A stretch of DNA of 64,000 bases from Hyphomicrobiales bacterium (GCA_900472625.1 UCIT01000070.1:25417-89416); one strand, 5' to 3'; shown: positions 44,316 to 53,773, numbered from the stretch's first letter. Notes: generated from the sequence alone by a model not told the origin. Made by a program: numbers and translations.

Positions 44316-47186
44316 TTATTTGTTTAAAGCGTCCTTGAGGGCCTTCGCCGGTGTGAAGGTAAGCTTTTTGGAGGCGGCGATCTTCATCGCTTCGCCGGTT
44401 GCCGGATTTCGCCCTTCGCGTGCCGGCGACGCCTTTACCTTGAAGTCGGGTAGGGAGGAGGTCGGTCATTGACGCGGCCCTCTCTCCCTCCCACGGAACC
44501 GGACTTGATAGTTTCCCATCATCCGGCTCCTATGCTGACAATAACCCAATGCTGTCGAGCCGTTGCTGAAGACGACCGGCGTGGATTGCGCGATGGCAAG
44601 GTTCGCATGCGATGGTACGTTTGCGCATACGAGCTGCTCTGGTGCGAGCAAGCCATGAGACGTCATTCATATCCGCCATACGTCGAACGTGATGAACATC
44701 GACGGGCACATCGGATATCCCGCAATACTCGCAAGAGCGAGCACGAAGCCGATCAATAAGATCGGTTTTTCCCCAGAACCAGAACGAAGGCTTGTCCTGA
44801 TCGATGCGGGGATCTTCCATGATCTTCTTCGACGCAACATGCCTGAGCTGGAATACCGCGACGAACCTGCGCCCGTCTTTGGTTTCCACCCATAGCCCAT
44901 GATCCCCTTGGTGCCGCTGCAAATGGATATTGAAGATCTTCGCAATACTGCATTTGTGCTTTCTCGCCAAAGTCTTCATGAGACTGAACCACCACACCCG
45001 TTGGAGTGGGGCCATCTCATTTTTCCAGTTATTGCCTAACTGGTAATATCCGACCAATCCCCGTAGCATCGCGTTATACGCAACGATGATGGCGACATCC
45101 GAGCTGATTGTCATCTCCGGACGCATTACGCCATGTATAGCATGATAGCTGCCAAGCCGGTTCCGTTTAGCGAAGGCCGCGAGCTTCTCCCGAGGGAGAT
45201 GCAGACGGATTCCGCGTACCGGTGTCCGCTTGACCATTGCCCTTCGACCTTTCCTCGTGACACGTTTCTCGCGAAACGCTCGCTTGGTCGACCGAACAGC
45301 GTAGCCGAGAAAGGTCACCCCGCCGTCATCTGCCTTTGTAATACCGCTCTTTTCCGGCGCGACATCAAGATGAAGCTGATCCTTGAGGAAGGATGTGACC
45401 TCATTCAGGATGTCGGCAGCTTCCTGTTTCGTACCGATGACGGAGATAAGGAAGTCATCGGCATACCGAACATATTGAAGCCGCCGGAAGAACGTGTCGT
45501 GGAAGTCCTTACTGGGGAGCTTCCGCGCAGCAACGATCAAAGGCTGCAGTTGAGCCCGAAGCCGCTCTGTTTCGGCCTCTCGGCCAGAGCTTCGCAGCTT
45601 CGCGATATGCTGACGATAATGCGCTCCCTTGCTGAGCAGTTTCTGGTATTCTGGATTCGTTGGCCTCTCAATGCCCCGGTCGAACCGGGTTTTGAGGCTA
45701 TCCATGAACTCATCAAGTTCATGGAGATACACGTTCGCGAGCAAGGGCGAGATAACTCCGCCCTGTGGTGTGCCGCTATACGACGCGTGCCACTTCCAGT
45801 CCTCCATATAGCCAGCCGTCAACATCCCTCTGATAAGCTTCAGAAACCGCTCGTCATCGATCCGTTTCCTCAGCAGATTCATCAGAATGTCGTGGTCGAT
45901 GTTGTCGAAGAACCCGGCAATATCGGCCTCGACCAGCCATACTGTTCCGCCCCACGTCTTCTGGATGGAGGCCAGAGCCGTGTGACAGGAGCGTTTGGGC
46001 CTGAACCCATGCGAGCGACGCGAGAAATTCGGTTCATAGATTTGCTCCAGAACCAGCTTCACGGCCGCCTGCACGAGCTTGTCGTCAGCGTCGGGAATGC
46101 CCAGAGGGCGTAATTTCCCGTTCGCCTTGGGGATGTAGTGCCTGCGAACAGGCTTGAAGCGGTAGCTTCCCTCCTTCACCCGGCGCATGATCCCGTTCAG
46201 CCTGTCCAGCGAGAAGCCGTCAAGCGTATTGCGGGGATCAATGCCGGGGGTGAGAGCCCCGGAGTTTCGGGCGATCGCTTCATAGGCCTGTGCCCAAATC
46301 TTGGGGCAGTCCAGAAGACGATGGAGGCCGTTTATCCGCTTTCCCTGTCGTGACAGGGCAGGTAGCGAGATCAGTCGTCTTTCCACGGCATCGACGTGCA
46401 TCAGCGTGTCTCAATCGTCGTCATAAGGCTCCCGATCTCATGTCAGCACGCCGCCCTTCACCCGGCCAGAGGGGATTCCCGTCCGGTCACCCGGCGCGTT
46501 TCACCCATTGCCGTCCGCCTCTGGGCGGCTGTCCCGGACATTACCCCGGGCGTTTGGCTAATATGGCGGCTCCGTCGTCATGTGGGTCTGGTGAGGCCAG
46601 CCCGTTTAGACGATCCCGCGTTTACGCAATGAAAGAGATACAGCGCGGACAGGTGTCCCATTCAACCGTTCGGTCCCCGGCAGGGGATGGAGAGCGCGAC
46701 TGGGGCGGAGCAAACGGGCAAATTTCGTCGCTCCCCGGAATGATCATATCATCCACTACGCTCGATGACGCATCGGCTATCGTTGAGCGTCACCACCGGC
46801 TTCTGGTTCCTCGGTCTAGGATTCAGGCAGTCTAGCTTTCACCATACGCGCTTTGCCCTGACCGATCAGATCGCGATAGCTGCGACGGCCTCGGCCTTTT
46901 CCCGACATGCTATTGTCCCCTGTCGAGTTTCCCCGATTGCAGCTGTTGCCAGCCAAGGTAAGTCGGTGGGCATGGGTAGTTCCCAGTTATCCCAGCAGCA
47001 TAAACTGCACTCTTACATCGCGCCGACGCGGCGCACCTTGCCGAAACCGGGAATGGATGACTCTGCGTCGGAGCCAGCAGCGTCGGCGATCGCCGCAAAC
47101 ACCCCTTCGACGATTTCTTTGGCCAGGACTTTGGTGAGGCCGTGCTCTGCCGCAATCTTGTCTGCAATTTCATTGGTGGTCGTCAT
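44316..47186 (-). CDS. HU-family DNA-binding protein gene, split by a group II intron
   Basis: Exon 1 (47186 down to 47037) encodes 50 residues, MTTTNEIADKIAAEHGLTK...SIPGFGK. Exon 2 (44444 down to 44316) encodes FKVKASPAREGRNPATGE...AASKKLTFTPAKALKDALNK and a TAA stop. Joined, they give a 92-residue HU protein of normal length and in perfect frame, with the DNA-binding arm RNPATGE intact. HU bends and compacts DNA. Without splicing only exon 1 plus six foreign residues could be made. The gene is therefore functional only if the intron splices, or is backed up by a copy elsewhere. Confidence 0.88.
44445..47036 (-). mobile_element. group II intron inserted in the HU gene
   Basis: The 2592-base element begins GTGCG on the minus strand (47036) and ends GAC (44445), fitting the GUGYG...AY rule. 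Near its 3' end is a domain V-like hairpin (CCGGATGATGGGAAACTATCA then GTCCGGTTCC, about 44488-44525) followed by a domain VI-like stem (GGGAGG with CCTCCC and an unpaired A). An intron-encoded protein occupies the middle. Boundaries are fixed by restoration of the HU frame. Both ends look complete, so it may be active. Confidence 0.88.
44530..46401 (-). CDS. ltrA: group II intron-encoded reverse transcriptase/maturase with HNH endonuclease
   Basis: The 623-residue protein has RT motifs (RPLGIPDADDKLVQ, HGFRPKRSCHTAL, ADIAGFFDNIDH, TPQGGVISPLLANVYLHELD, VRYADDFLI with intact catalytic YADD, TFLGYAV), a maturase domain, and a C-terminal HNH domain with zinc cysteines (CEYCGISDVPVDVHHVRRM...CEPCHRAIHAGR). 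It would fold the intron for splicing and drive retrohoming. Frame and motifs are intact. Confidence 0.93.
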   Translation of the reverse strand: MHVDAVERRLISLPALSRQGKRINGLHRLLDCPKIWAQAYEAIARNSGALTPGIDPRNTLDGFSLDRLNGIMRRVKEGSYRFKPVRRHYIPKANGKLRPLGIPDADDKLVQAAVKLVLEQIYEPNFSRRSHGFRPKRSCHTALASIQKTWGGTVWLVEADIAGFFDNIDHDILMNLLRKRIDDERFLKLIRGMLTAGYMEDWKWHASYSGTPQGGVISPLLANVYLHELDEFMDSLKTRFDRGIERPTNPEYQKLLSKGAHYRQHIAKLRSSGREAETERLRAQLQPLIVAARKLPSKDFHDTFFRRLQYVRYADDFLISVIGTKQEAADILNEVTSFLKDQLHLDVAPEKSGITKADDGGVTFLGYAVRSTKRAFREKRVTRKGRRAMVKRTPVRGIRLHLPREKLAAFAKRNRLGSYHAIHGVMRPEMTISSDVAIIVAYNAMLRGLVGYYQLGNNWKNEMAPLQRVWWFSLMKTLARKHKCSIAKIFNIHLQRHQGDHGLWVETKDGRRFVAVFQLRHVASKKIMEDPRIDQDKPSFWFWGKTDLIDRLRARSCEYCGISDVPVDVHHVRRMADMNDVSWLARTRAARMRKRTIACEPCHRAIHAGRLQQRLDSIGLLSA

Positions 47187-47357
47187 GTCGGTCCTCGCGT
47201 GTGTGATGAGAAAACCCGTGCCAGACACATTGCCCGATGTCCTCGACGCAGCGCAGCAGATCGGCCCAAAGACCGAGATTTCTACATCTTCCGTCAAGCT
47301 TCGGATCTGTCTGCGCAGGTTTGGATGGAGACAGAGCATCGAACCGGCGCTCCTCGC

Positions 47358-47834
47358 TCAGCACCACGGTTCACGCCGCCCGCTCCAGGTCCTGGCCAAG
47401 CCTTCGGATACAAGGATGTCGCCAAGGCTCTGGCCATTACGAACGAGAACCCGAAGCTTCCGGCCGTACCTGTCCTCATCTCGTCCCGGCCATGCGTGAA
47501 GCTCGAACGGACCATCGTTGACGAGATCGAGCAGACGTCGGGTGGCCCTGTTTCCCCGCGCGAGTTCCGATGCACATTTGGGCTGACTGATCTCGGGTGT
47601 GTCGATGTCGGCAACCCTTATCTTCTCTTCACTTAGCCACAGTGTGTCACCGTCGACGACACAATTGACATGCGTCCGGTTCGTGCATTTGCGGAACGCG
47701 GGTTGCGCGCTGTTCTGTTGTGCAGCCTCAGCGGTCTGGGTCGCGCCGGCTAAGATGTTGAGCATGGCTGCGATAGCAACAATCCTGATTAACGTCGAGG
47801 ACGAACGACGACACGCAATTCCTGAACCTGTCAT
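47358..47834 (-). CDS. exported staphylococcal-nuclease-like protein
   Basis: A 158-residue protein with a signal peptide (STLIRIVAIAAMLNILAGATQTAEA) and a thermonuclease fold: VDGDTLWL, IRVADIDTPE and DRYGRKL carry the usual Asp, Arg and Glu positions, though the C-terminal segment is short. Start at 47834 chosen for the upstream AAGGAA. SNase-like genes are frequent beside tra genes on plasmids. Confidence 0.82.
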   Translation of the reverse strand: MTGSGIACRRSSSTLIRIVAIAAMLNILAGATQTAEAAQQNSAQPAFRKCTNRTHVNCVVDGDTLWLSEEKIRVADIDTPEISQPKCASELARGNRATRRLLDLVNDGPFELHAWPGRDEDRYGRKLRVLVRNGQSLGDILVSEGLARTWSGRREPWC

Positions 47835-47867
47835 CAGGCGAGTTCCTTTCTGCACAGTCCCGATCCC

Positions 47868-48134
47868 TTAACCATCGAGATGTCTCGTCTGCAAGATGGT
47901 GGTATATCCCTTGCCCCTCTTTTGCCGGACCAGATCAAGAAACAGGATGACGGCATCCTTCTCCCGCTCAAAATACTGGGTCATTGCTTGCCCACGGGTG
48001 CCTATGCGTCCCCATCGACGCGTCAGGCAAGCCTCGCCGAACAGGTTGGGCTCAATGCTCATCGCATAGAAGCGCGCCATGTTCTGTTCGGCATCCGTGC
48101 GTTCGATGTAAAGTCGATAGTGCTGAGCGATCAT
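47868..48134 (-). CDS. WGR-domain protein, 88 aa
   Basis: A single WGR domain (RLYIERTDAEQNMARFYAM, RRWGRIGTRGQAM with the WGR signature). WGR domains are thought to bind nucleic acids. The start at 48134 removes an unlikely N-terminal stretch; no clear ribosome site. Confidence 0.8.
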   Translation of the reverse strand: MIAQHYRLYIERTDAEQNMARFYAMSIEPNLFGEACLTRRWGRIGTRGQAMTQYFEREKDAVILFLDLVRQKRGKGYTTILQTRHLDG

Positions 48135-48333
48135 TGTGAAAGAATCGCGGTTTCGCGCCTGCGCGTCCAACGACTGTTTTGAATCGGTTTGTCTCTATCG
48201 ATTCATTTCGGTGAAGAGCAGACCTCATGTGAGTAAAGGGGGGTTATTCGGCGGACTTGCTCTTCTTCTAAGCCTACTGGCAGTTTTCTCCGTGCGCTGC
48301 ACTTGTCAGTCCACGCCTGAATAGATCAAAGGC

Positions 48334-48531
48334 TCAGTAACCGAGATAGCCGAGGATATCGGCGCCATAATATTCCCCCTCCCCGTCGGCATGAGCAATG
48401 ACCTCGCCGGTGACTTCATCGACCAATGCCTTGTCAGCTTTTCGAACAGCGGCCACCACGTCATGGATGCGGCATTCCTCGATCGCGTCTTCGGCTTGAA
48501 CCTGCGCCTCACAAGCTTCCCAATATCGCAT
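48334..48531 (-). CDS. small hypothetical protein, 65 aa
   Basis: Acidic protein (MRYWEACEAQVQAEDAIEE, GEGEYYGADILGYLGY) with GGGAG eight bases before the ATG, starting 18 bases after the traG stop. Probably the last gene of the tra transcript; family unknown. Confidence 0.65.
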   Translation of the reverse strand: MRYWEACEAQVQAEDAIEECRIHDVVAAVRKADKALVDEVTGEVIAHADGEGEYYGADILGYLGY

Positions 48532-48549
48532 TGACGAATCTCCCGTGGT

Positions 48550-50214
48550 TCAATTTGGTTCGGGCGAAACCGGAACATCGGTGCTCGCCTCTCGCTGCTG
48601 GAACCTGTTCTCTCCGATGCACGACGTCATGTCCCGTCGGCGGAACCAGATCGCTCGGCCGCATCGCAGTGGCGCATTTCCAGCGGTGAAAACGATCTGT
48701 TCGTCCGCGCGCATGAGCAGGACTTCATGCGGCTGGATCAACTGCCTGGAGGCAAGCTGCTTTGATCGTGTTCGCGACGATCCACGCGATTGAAAACTGC
48801 GACTGACCTGGTCGATTTCGACCGTCGTCGTACCGCAGCGGCGTGAGATATAGTCGGCGGTCTCCGGATCGTTAATCGCGGCGAAGGATATCCAGCTGGC
48901 GCTCTCGAACCACTTGCTGGACGCGTCGCGGCCGCCATAGGTTTCCCGCAGCTGGCCGATCGACTGATAGATCATCGTCAGCGTGATCCCGTACTTCCGA
49001 CCGGCATCGCGCGCGGTCTCCAGCACCCGCATGTAACCGAGCCTTGCGACCTCATCGAGGAGAAACAGTGCACGGCCTTTGATCGCTCCATCCCGATTGT
49101 AGATCGCGTTGAGGAAGGAGCCGATGATGACGCGCGCCAGGCCGGAATGCGTCTCCAGGGTCTTGAGGTCGATGTTGATGAATACGTCGGTTTCGCCGTC
49201 GGCCAGCGCCTCGGTGGAGAAGCTCGAGCCCGACACCAGCGCGCCGTAGTTCGCATAGCTCAGCCAGTGCGTTTCCTTGATCGCATTGGCGTAAACGCCG
49301 GAGAACGTCTCCGGCGTCATGTTGACGAAGGCGGCGACATTTTCTTTCACGAAGGCCGACGCTGAATTGTCGTAGATCTCCTGCAGGCGTGCGCGAAGCT
49401 TTGGCTCTGGCTCTGGCTCCGACAGATTGGTACGAACCTGCCGCAGAGTCTGGTGCTTCGCGTCCGTATGGCCTGATAAACAAACGTCGGCGATCATCGC
49501 AGTCAGTAGCTGTAGTCCGGATGAGCGGAAGAAGTCGTCGCGGACGCCAGTCGCGCGACCGCTGTCGCTCATGATCCACGATGCGACGGCCGCGATATCT
49601 TCTTCCTTGGTGCTGCCGTGACGACCGATCCAGTCGAGCGCGTTGAAGCCAGAACCAGCGTTCTTCGGGTCGAGAACGGTGACGCGTCGGCCCGCTTTGC
49701 GCCGGTGGTCCATGACCATCGGTGCCACCTCGTTGGATGGGTCCAGCACGACAAGCGAGCCGCCCCATTTCAGCGCCGTTGGCACTGTGACAGACGTCGT
49801 CTTGAAACCACCCGAACCGGCGAAGATAATCCCATGCGATGAGCCGAACGAGCCGTCGAAACACAAGAGTGGCGCGGAGCCACCCTTGCCCCAGGTGGTC
49901 AGCTCGCCCGGTCGAAACGATGTCGCCGCTGGATCGTCCCGGTCGACGCGATAACGCTCGCCGATGACGATGCCACCCGCTTCCGCGAAAAGCTTCTCCG
50001 CCTCCTGCATCGTCATCCAGTCCGCCTCGCCGTGCAGGGCGCGCTTGCCCCGAATGCGGCGCGGCTCACTTTGCGAAAAGGCTGCATTTCCCACCCTGGC
50101 GACGCGCAAGGCGAAGAACGTGATAAGCAGTGCTGCGCCCGCTCCTGTGATGGTCGAAGGATAGGCATAGGACAGAAGCGTCCTTCCCGCGGGGACCTGG
50201 CCAACGCCGCACAT
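48550..50214 (-). pseudogene. traG: TraG/VirD4-type coupling protein, N-terminally truncated
   Basis: About 554 residues of a Ti/Sym-plasmid type TraG ATPase: Walker A GSGGFKTTS, Walker B ALFLLDEVARLG, and RNR-type motif positions downstream. TraG links the relaxosome to the type IV channel. Intact family members have roughly 100 more N-terminal residues including membrane segments; here the match begins at VGQVPAGRTLLSYA and the upstream DNA becomes istB sequence at about 50200-50214. The remaining N-terminus keeps one hydrophobic segment. Mating through this copy is unlikely. Confidence 0.88.
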
Positions 50215-50520
50215 CTATTCTTCCAGCTCGTGTCGCGGCGCTACGAAAAGGGCTCGATCCTCATCACCTCCAATAGAAGTGTTGGAGAATGCGGAAGTGT
50301 TTTTGGAGACCCAGTTGTCGCCACGGCCATATTGGACCGTCTACTTCACCACTCGACGGTGATCACTATCCGCGGAGATAGCTTCAGACTTCGCGAAAAG
50401 CGCCGCTCCGGCCTTCTGCAGAAGGCCGGAGCGGCGCTTGAGCCCGGCGAAACGACCAACCAATGAGGGGGTCAATTCCTGATGTCGCCAAGGGGGGTCA
50501 CTTCCTCACGTCGCTTGACA
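50215..50520 (+). mobile_element. IS21-family right-end remnant (istB 3' end plus terminus)
   Basis: Plus-strand frame to 50466 encodes the IstB C-terminus: LFFQLVSRRYEKGSILITSN, FGDPVVATAILDRLLHH, IRGDSFRLREKRRSGLLQKAG. After the stop, two copies of a terminal repeat (GGGGGTCAATTCCT at about 50466 and GGGGGTCACTTCCT at about 50494) and the end CGCTTGACA at 50520 follow, typical of IS21 elements. istA and the left end are missing. Confidence 0.85.
50398..50439. repeat. 42-base perfect palindrome inside istB
   Basis: The sequence from AAGCGCCGCTCC to GGAGCGGCGCTT is perfectly self-complementary about CTGCAG at 50416-50421. It encodes RRSGLLQKAGAAL in istB and would form a very stable hairpin in RNA. 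Confidence 0.8.
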
Positions 50521-50762
50521 AGGCCAACTGGCGTCGAGCCAATCCAGCCAAGTATGATGCTCACCTTGCCGTCCAGAGGGCGGTGAAGGCTGGCGATCTG
50601 GAGAAACAATCATGTGAAGTTTGCGGAAACCAAGTGGTAGACGCTCATCATGACAGATAGGATGAGCCCCTCAAGGTACGCTGGCTGTGCAGACTACATC
50701 ATACCCGTCTACACCACCGCGGGGAGGATATGTTCCCAATCCGTTTTCAAGATAGCTCGTAA
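50521..50762 (+). pseudogene. truncated, nonsense-mutated paralog of the zinc-finger/HNH protein at 63006
   Basis: Reads KANWRRANPAKYDAHLAVQR, KQSCEVCGNQVVDAHHDR, TAG, DEPLKVRWLCRLHHTRLHH. The intact copy at 63006-63287 has tyrosine where the TAG stands. The 5' end is cut exactly at the IS21 terminus. Confidence 0.75.
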
Positions 50763-50854
50763 CAAATTCTCGAATGTTCTCAGGCTGGTAGATTTCCAAA
50801 TGCGGGTCGTTCGTTCGAATCCTTTCACGGCGAGCAGGTGGAACCAGAGTTAAA

Positions 50855-50874
50855 TGCCGAAATTATTCGGCATC
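50855..50874. repeat. 8-bp hairpin
   Basis: ATGCCGAA (50855-50862), four-base loop, TTCGGCAT (50867-50874). No uridine run; role unknown. Confidence 0.5.
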
Positions 50875-51019
50875 ACCTAATGAAGGGTCGCTGATAGTCC
50901 CATTTGGGCGATTTATGCCGCAACAACGCTTTACCAGGGGGGGTCAAAGCATTGAATTGGGCGGATAACGTGCTGGCGATCTTAAATCAAGCCTACGCGC
51001 GCACTCTCGTGGCCAATTC

Positions 51020-51349
51020 TCAGCGACGTCGGCTACGCTCCTCTGCTTTGTCATCGAAGCCGGGTGGTTTTGTTTTTACCCAACTGACAAATTTCTGAAT
51101 CCCGGGGTCCTCGAGAATAGCTGAGACCGTAGAGAACTTCTTTGCCAACTGGGCGTCCGTGAAGGCTGCATGTATGTGGCTATGGCATATCTGGTGCATA
51201 GGCACCTTGATCTTGCCACCCTTACTCTTGGGAACAAGATGGTGGTCCTCGATCTGGTCTTCGGGTATCACCCGCTCGCAGAGCGGGCAGATGACGGGCT
51301 CCGGCTCGACATCTTGCGAAGCGAAATCGTCTCTGTACTTACGTGCCAT
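51020..51349 (-). CDS. HNH endonuclease-like protein, 109 aa
   Basis: Compact HNH protein with CPLCERVIPEDQIEDHHLVPKSKGG and MHQICHSHIHAAF; the two CxxC-type pairs bind zinc and the DHH/N/H set is the nuclease centre. Small stand-alone HNH proteins of this type occur on plasmids and phages. Start at ATG 51349; only a weak ribosome site. Confidence 0.78.
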   Translation of the reverse strand: MARKYRDDFASQDVEPEPVICPLCERVIPEDQIEDHHLVPKSKGGKIKVPMHQICHSHIHAAFTDAQLAKKFSTVSAILEDPGIQKFVSWVKTKPPGFDDKAEERSRRR

Positions 51350-51748
51350 CGATTTGGTGTCTCTCTATCGGCTGTCAGACTGCGTCCGCGCCGCTTCGAT
51401 AGACCATCCCCGACATGCCGACAACACCAAGCCGGTTTCAACAGGGCAGTGGCGTTTGCATCGGAGTAACAGAGGGACAGGCGATAGGGAATTATACAAT
51501 ATTGCCCATGAGTTGCGGCCCGCGTTGGTCGTCGGTTCACATCTGTTCAAGACCGTTGATCAATTCTTGGCAGCAGCGGACATTGGCTGGAGAACAGCTG
51601 TCTGCTTACGAAGCCGGCCAGCAGCAACATTGTACGACCATCGGCAAATAATAGAAGCGCGGGTGAGGTGCTAAGGGGCCGACCACCACTGGGCACTGCA
51701 GAGACAACCTCCAACAAAGCCAATGCAGTGGCCGGTCGATAGAGCGTG
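51350..51748. other. 399 bases without a supported gene
   Basis: Separates the mobile region from the redox cluster. No frame with plausible composition and no obvious repeat was seen. Confidence 0.4.
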
Positions 51749-52539
51749 TCAAAGGGTGTCGATCAGCCCACCGTCCACACGCATCGAAGCGCCGGTGGTT
51801 GCGGACGCCAAAGGCGAGGCGAGGTATGTGACGAGATTTGCGACTTCGTCCACGCTGGCAGCGCGTTGGATGATCGAACTGCCGCGATGCTTTTTGACGA
51901 AGGCTGCGGCGACCTCCTCGATCGGCTTGCCAGTCTTCGCACGCTCATCGGCCAGCATCGCTTCAACGCCCTCCGACAGCGTGGGGCCGGGGAGCACCGA
52001 GTTTACGGTGACGCCGGTCCCGGCCATGCGCTTGGCTAGGCCGCGGGCAACCGCGATGTCCGCGGTCTTGCTGACGCCGTAATGGATCATCTCGACCGGT
52101 ATGTTGAACCCGGATTCCGACGCGATGAAGATGACGCGGCCCCAGTCGCGCTTTGCATTCCGGGAAGATACGCCCGCGAAAGCCTGACGGCAGACATGAC
52201 GTTCACTTGCCAGTGGCGGTCCCACACCTCGTCACCGGCCTCGAAGAAGTCGAGCGGCTGGAAGATGCCGGCGTTGTTGATGAGGATGTCCACATGAGGA
52301 ATATTGGCGACCAGGGCGCCGCATCCTTCAGCGGTGGCGACGTCGGCTGGGACGGCGGTAACGGTACCCTTGGCGCCTTCGCCCTGCAGACGTTCGGCTG
52401 CCTTAGAGGTCTTCTCGTTGGACCGGCCGTTGATCACAACGTCCGCGCCTGCTCGCGCGAGTTGACGGGCGATGGCGTATCCGATGCCTTCTGTGGATCC
52501 GGTAACGAGGGCTGTCTTGCCTGTAAGGTCTATCTGCAT
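51749..52539 (-). pseudogene. SDR-family oxidoreductase, frameshifted
   Basis: AGGAGCAAAAA precedes ATG 52539, which opens MQIDLTGKTALVTGSTEGIG and proceeds through DILINNAGIF to YLPGMQ. At a run of three A (52152-52154, read as T) the frame fails; with four A it continues KRDWGRVIFIASESG, YGVSKTADIAVARGL, LPGPTLSEGVE and MRVDGGLIDTL. That is a complete SDR of about 264 residues with Ser, Tyr (YGVSK) and Lys in place. One homopolymer indel only, so assembly error is a serious alternative. Confidence 0.8.
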
Positions 52540-52610
52540 TTTTTGCTCCTGTTGGGTTTGATTATAAAACGTATGAAAACTGACAATTGGCCGCGTCACA
52601 GCCACCCCGT

Positions 52611-53000
52611 CTAGGCGGCGGCCTTTTTCGACGCCTCGCGGAACACAAGTTCGATCAAGATCTGACCGGGTGTTCTGACGAACAGACGTCGCTCGCCAAG
52701 ATCGGGCAAATCCATTGTCGAGTAAGGGGTTTGCCTTTTGTCGAGGCCAGCCCGGAATTCATCGTAGCCGTCCAGCCGGAAGCCGATATGATCGATGATC
52801 TCCGCGCCACGTCGAACGGGCGCCCCACCACCGGGGATGAGATGCACGATCGGCTGGTCGCCTTCGTAAAGCCAGTAGCCCGGAAAGCCGAACGCGGGAC
52901 GGTATCCGACAGTCAGACCGAGCAGGTCCTGAAGGAACTGTCTGGTGCCTTCCAAGTCGGCAGTCCGCAAGGTCACGTGATCGAGGTTCATGACACTCAT
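52611..53000 (-). CDS. VOC-family (glyoxalase/dioxygenase-like) protein
   Basis: A 129-residue two-repeat VOC protein: LDHVTLRTADLEGTRQFLQDLLGL, FGFPGYWLYEGDQPIVHLIP, DHIGFRLDGYDEFRAGL, ILIELVF. Metal ligands may be the first-strand His, the His in IVHLIP and Glu near the end. Substrate unknown. ATGA overlap with the upstream SDR. Confidence 0.85.
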   Translation of the reverse strand: MSVMNLDHVTLRTADLEGTRQFLQDLLGLTVGYRPAFGFPGYWLYEGDQPIVHLIPGGGAPVRRGAEIIDHIGFRLDGYDEFRAGLDKRQTPYSTMDLPDLGERRLFVRTPGQILIELVFREASKKAAA

Positions 53001-53707
53001 CCTATCACGCCGCCGCCATCGACCCGAACAGTCGAGCCAGTGGCGAATGGGGTGGTCATGAGGAAGAGCACTGCATTGGCGATGTCAGAGGGCTGACCAA
53101 TCGTCTTCGCGGGCAAGCTGGCGGCAACGCGCTCGAACATGGCGTTTCGGTTGGCTTCCTCCATCTTCGCCCAGAGCGGCGTGTCGATGAGCCCAGGCGA
53201 GACTGCGTTGACCCGGACCGGAGAAAGTTCGAGCGCCAGTCCGCGGCCGAGCGATTCCAGAGCGGCATTGATCGCGCCCTGAAGAACCGACGAGCCGGAC
53301 GGACGTTCGCTCAGGAATCCGGAGATGAGGGTCAGCGAACCTCTTTCGGCAAAGCGGGCAGCCCTGGCAATCCGGTAGGCGCCCCAGAACTTGCTCTCCA
53401 TCGCGCGCTTCGCGTCTTCGAGTGAAAGCTTGCGAACCGGCCCGCTGGGCGTTTGTGCCGCCGAGATCACGACGTGATCCCAAGCATCCGACCCGGCGAA
53501 GAAGGATTCGACGGCGCTCTCGTCGCCGGTGTCGAGGACAGCTGTTTCGACGTCGCCCAGACCCGCTGCAGCTTCGGCCAGCTTCTGTTCGGAGCGGGAG
53601 GCGATCGTTACTTTTGCGCCGGCCGCAAGAGCCTGCTCCGCGACTGCATATCCGATGCCGGAACTTCCGCCGACGACGAGGACACGTTGATTGGTCAAGG
53701 ATGTCAT
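52997..53707 (-). CDS. SDR-family oxidoreductase
   Basis: A 236-residue SDR: VVGGSSGIG cofactor loop, then VVISAAQTP, LTLISGFLSERPSGSSVLQGAINAALESLG. The usual YxxxK is replaced (S..LQGAINA), so the classical catalytic Tyr/Lys pair is absent; this is seen in a subgroup of SDRs and raises doubt about ordinary dehydrogenase chemistry. GGAG seven bases before the ATG at 53707. Divergent from a LysR gene that probably controls it. Confidence 0.82.
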   Translation of the reverse strand: MTSLTNQRVLVVGGSSGIGYAVAEQALAAGAKVTIASRSEQKLAEAAAGLGDVETAVLDTGDESAVESFFAGSDAWDHVVISAAQTPSGPVRKLSLEDAKRAMESKFWGAYRIARAARFAERGSLTLISGFLSERPSGSSVLQGAINAALESLGRGLALELSPVRVNAVSPGLIDTPLWAKMEEANRNAMFERVAASLPAKTIGQPSDIANAVLFLMTTPFATGSTVRVDGGGVIG

Positions 53708-53773
53708 TTTCAATCTCCTGTCTGGCGGCGAACCGTCCTGTTGAATTCGATTGGTCGGAATATAGGGCATGGT

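Noticed and set aside
45133..46113. 326-aa plus-strand ORF inside the intron protein gene
   Set aside because: Antisense shadow of the reverse transcriptase, whose motifs are unambiguous.
50775..50850. tRNA-like stretch with a GTTCGAATCC-type T-loop and a CAGG-TGGTAGA D-arm-like segment
   Set aside because: I could not build an acceptor stem or a normal anticodon arm, and the length is wrong. It might be a tRNA relic or attachment-site residue, but the evidence is too weak to call; tRNAscan-SE would decide.
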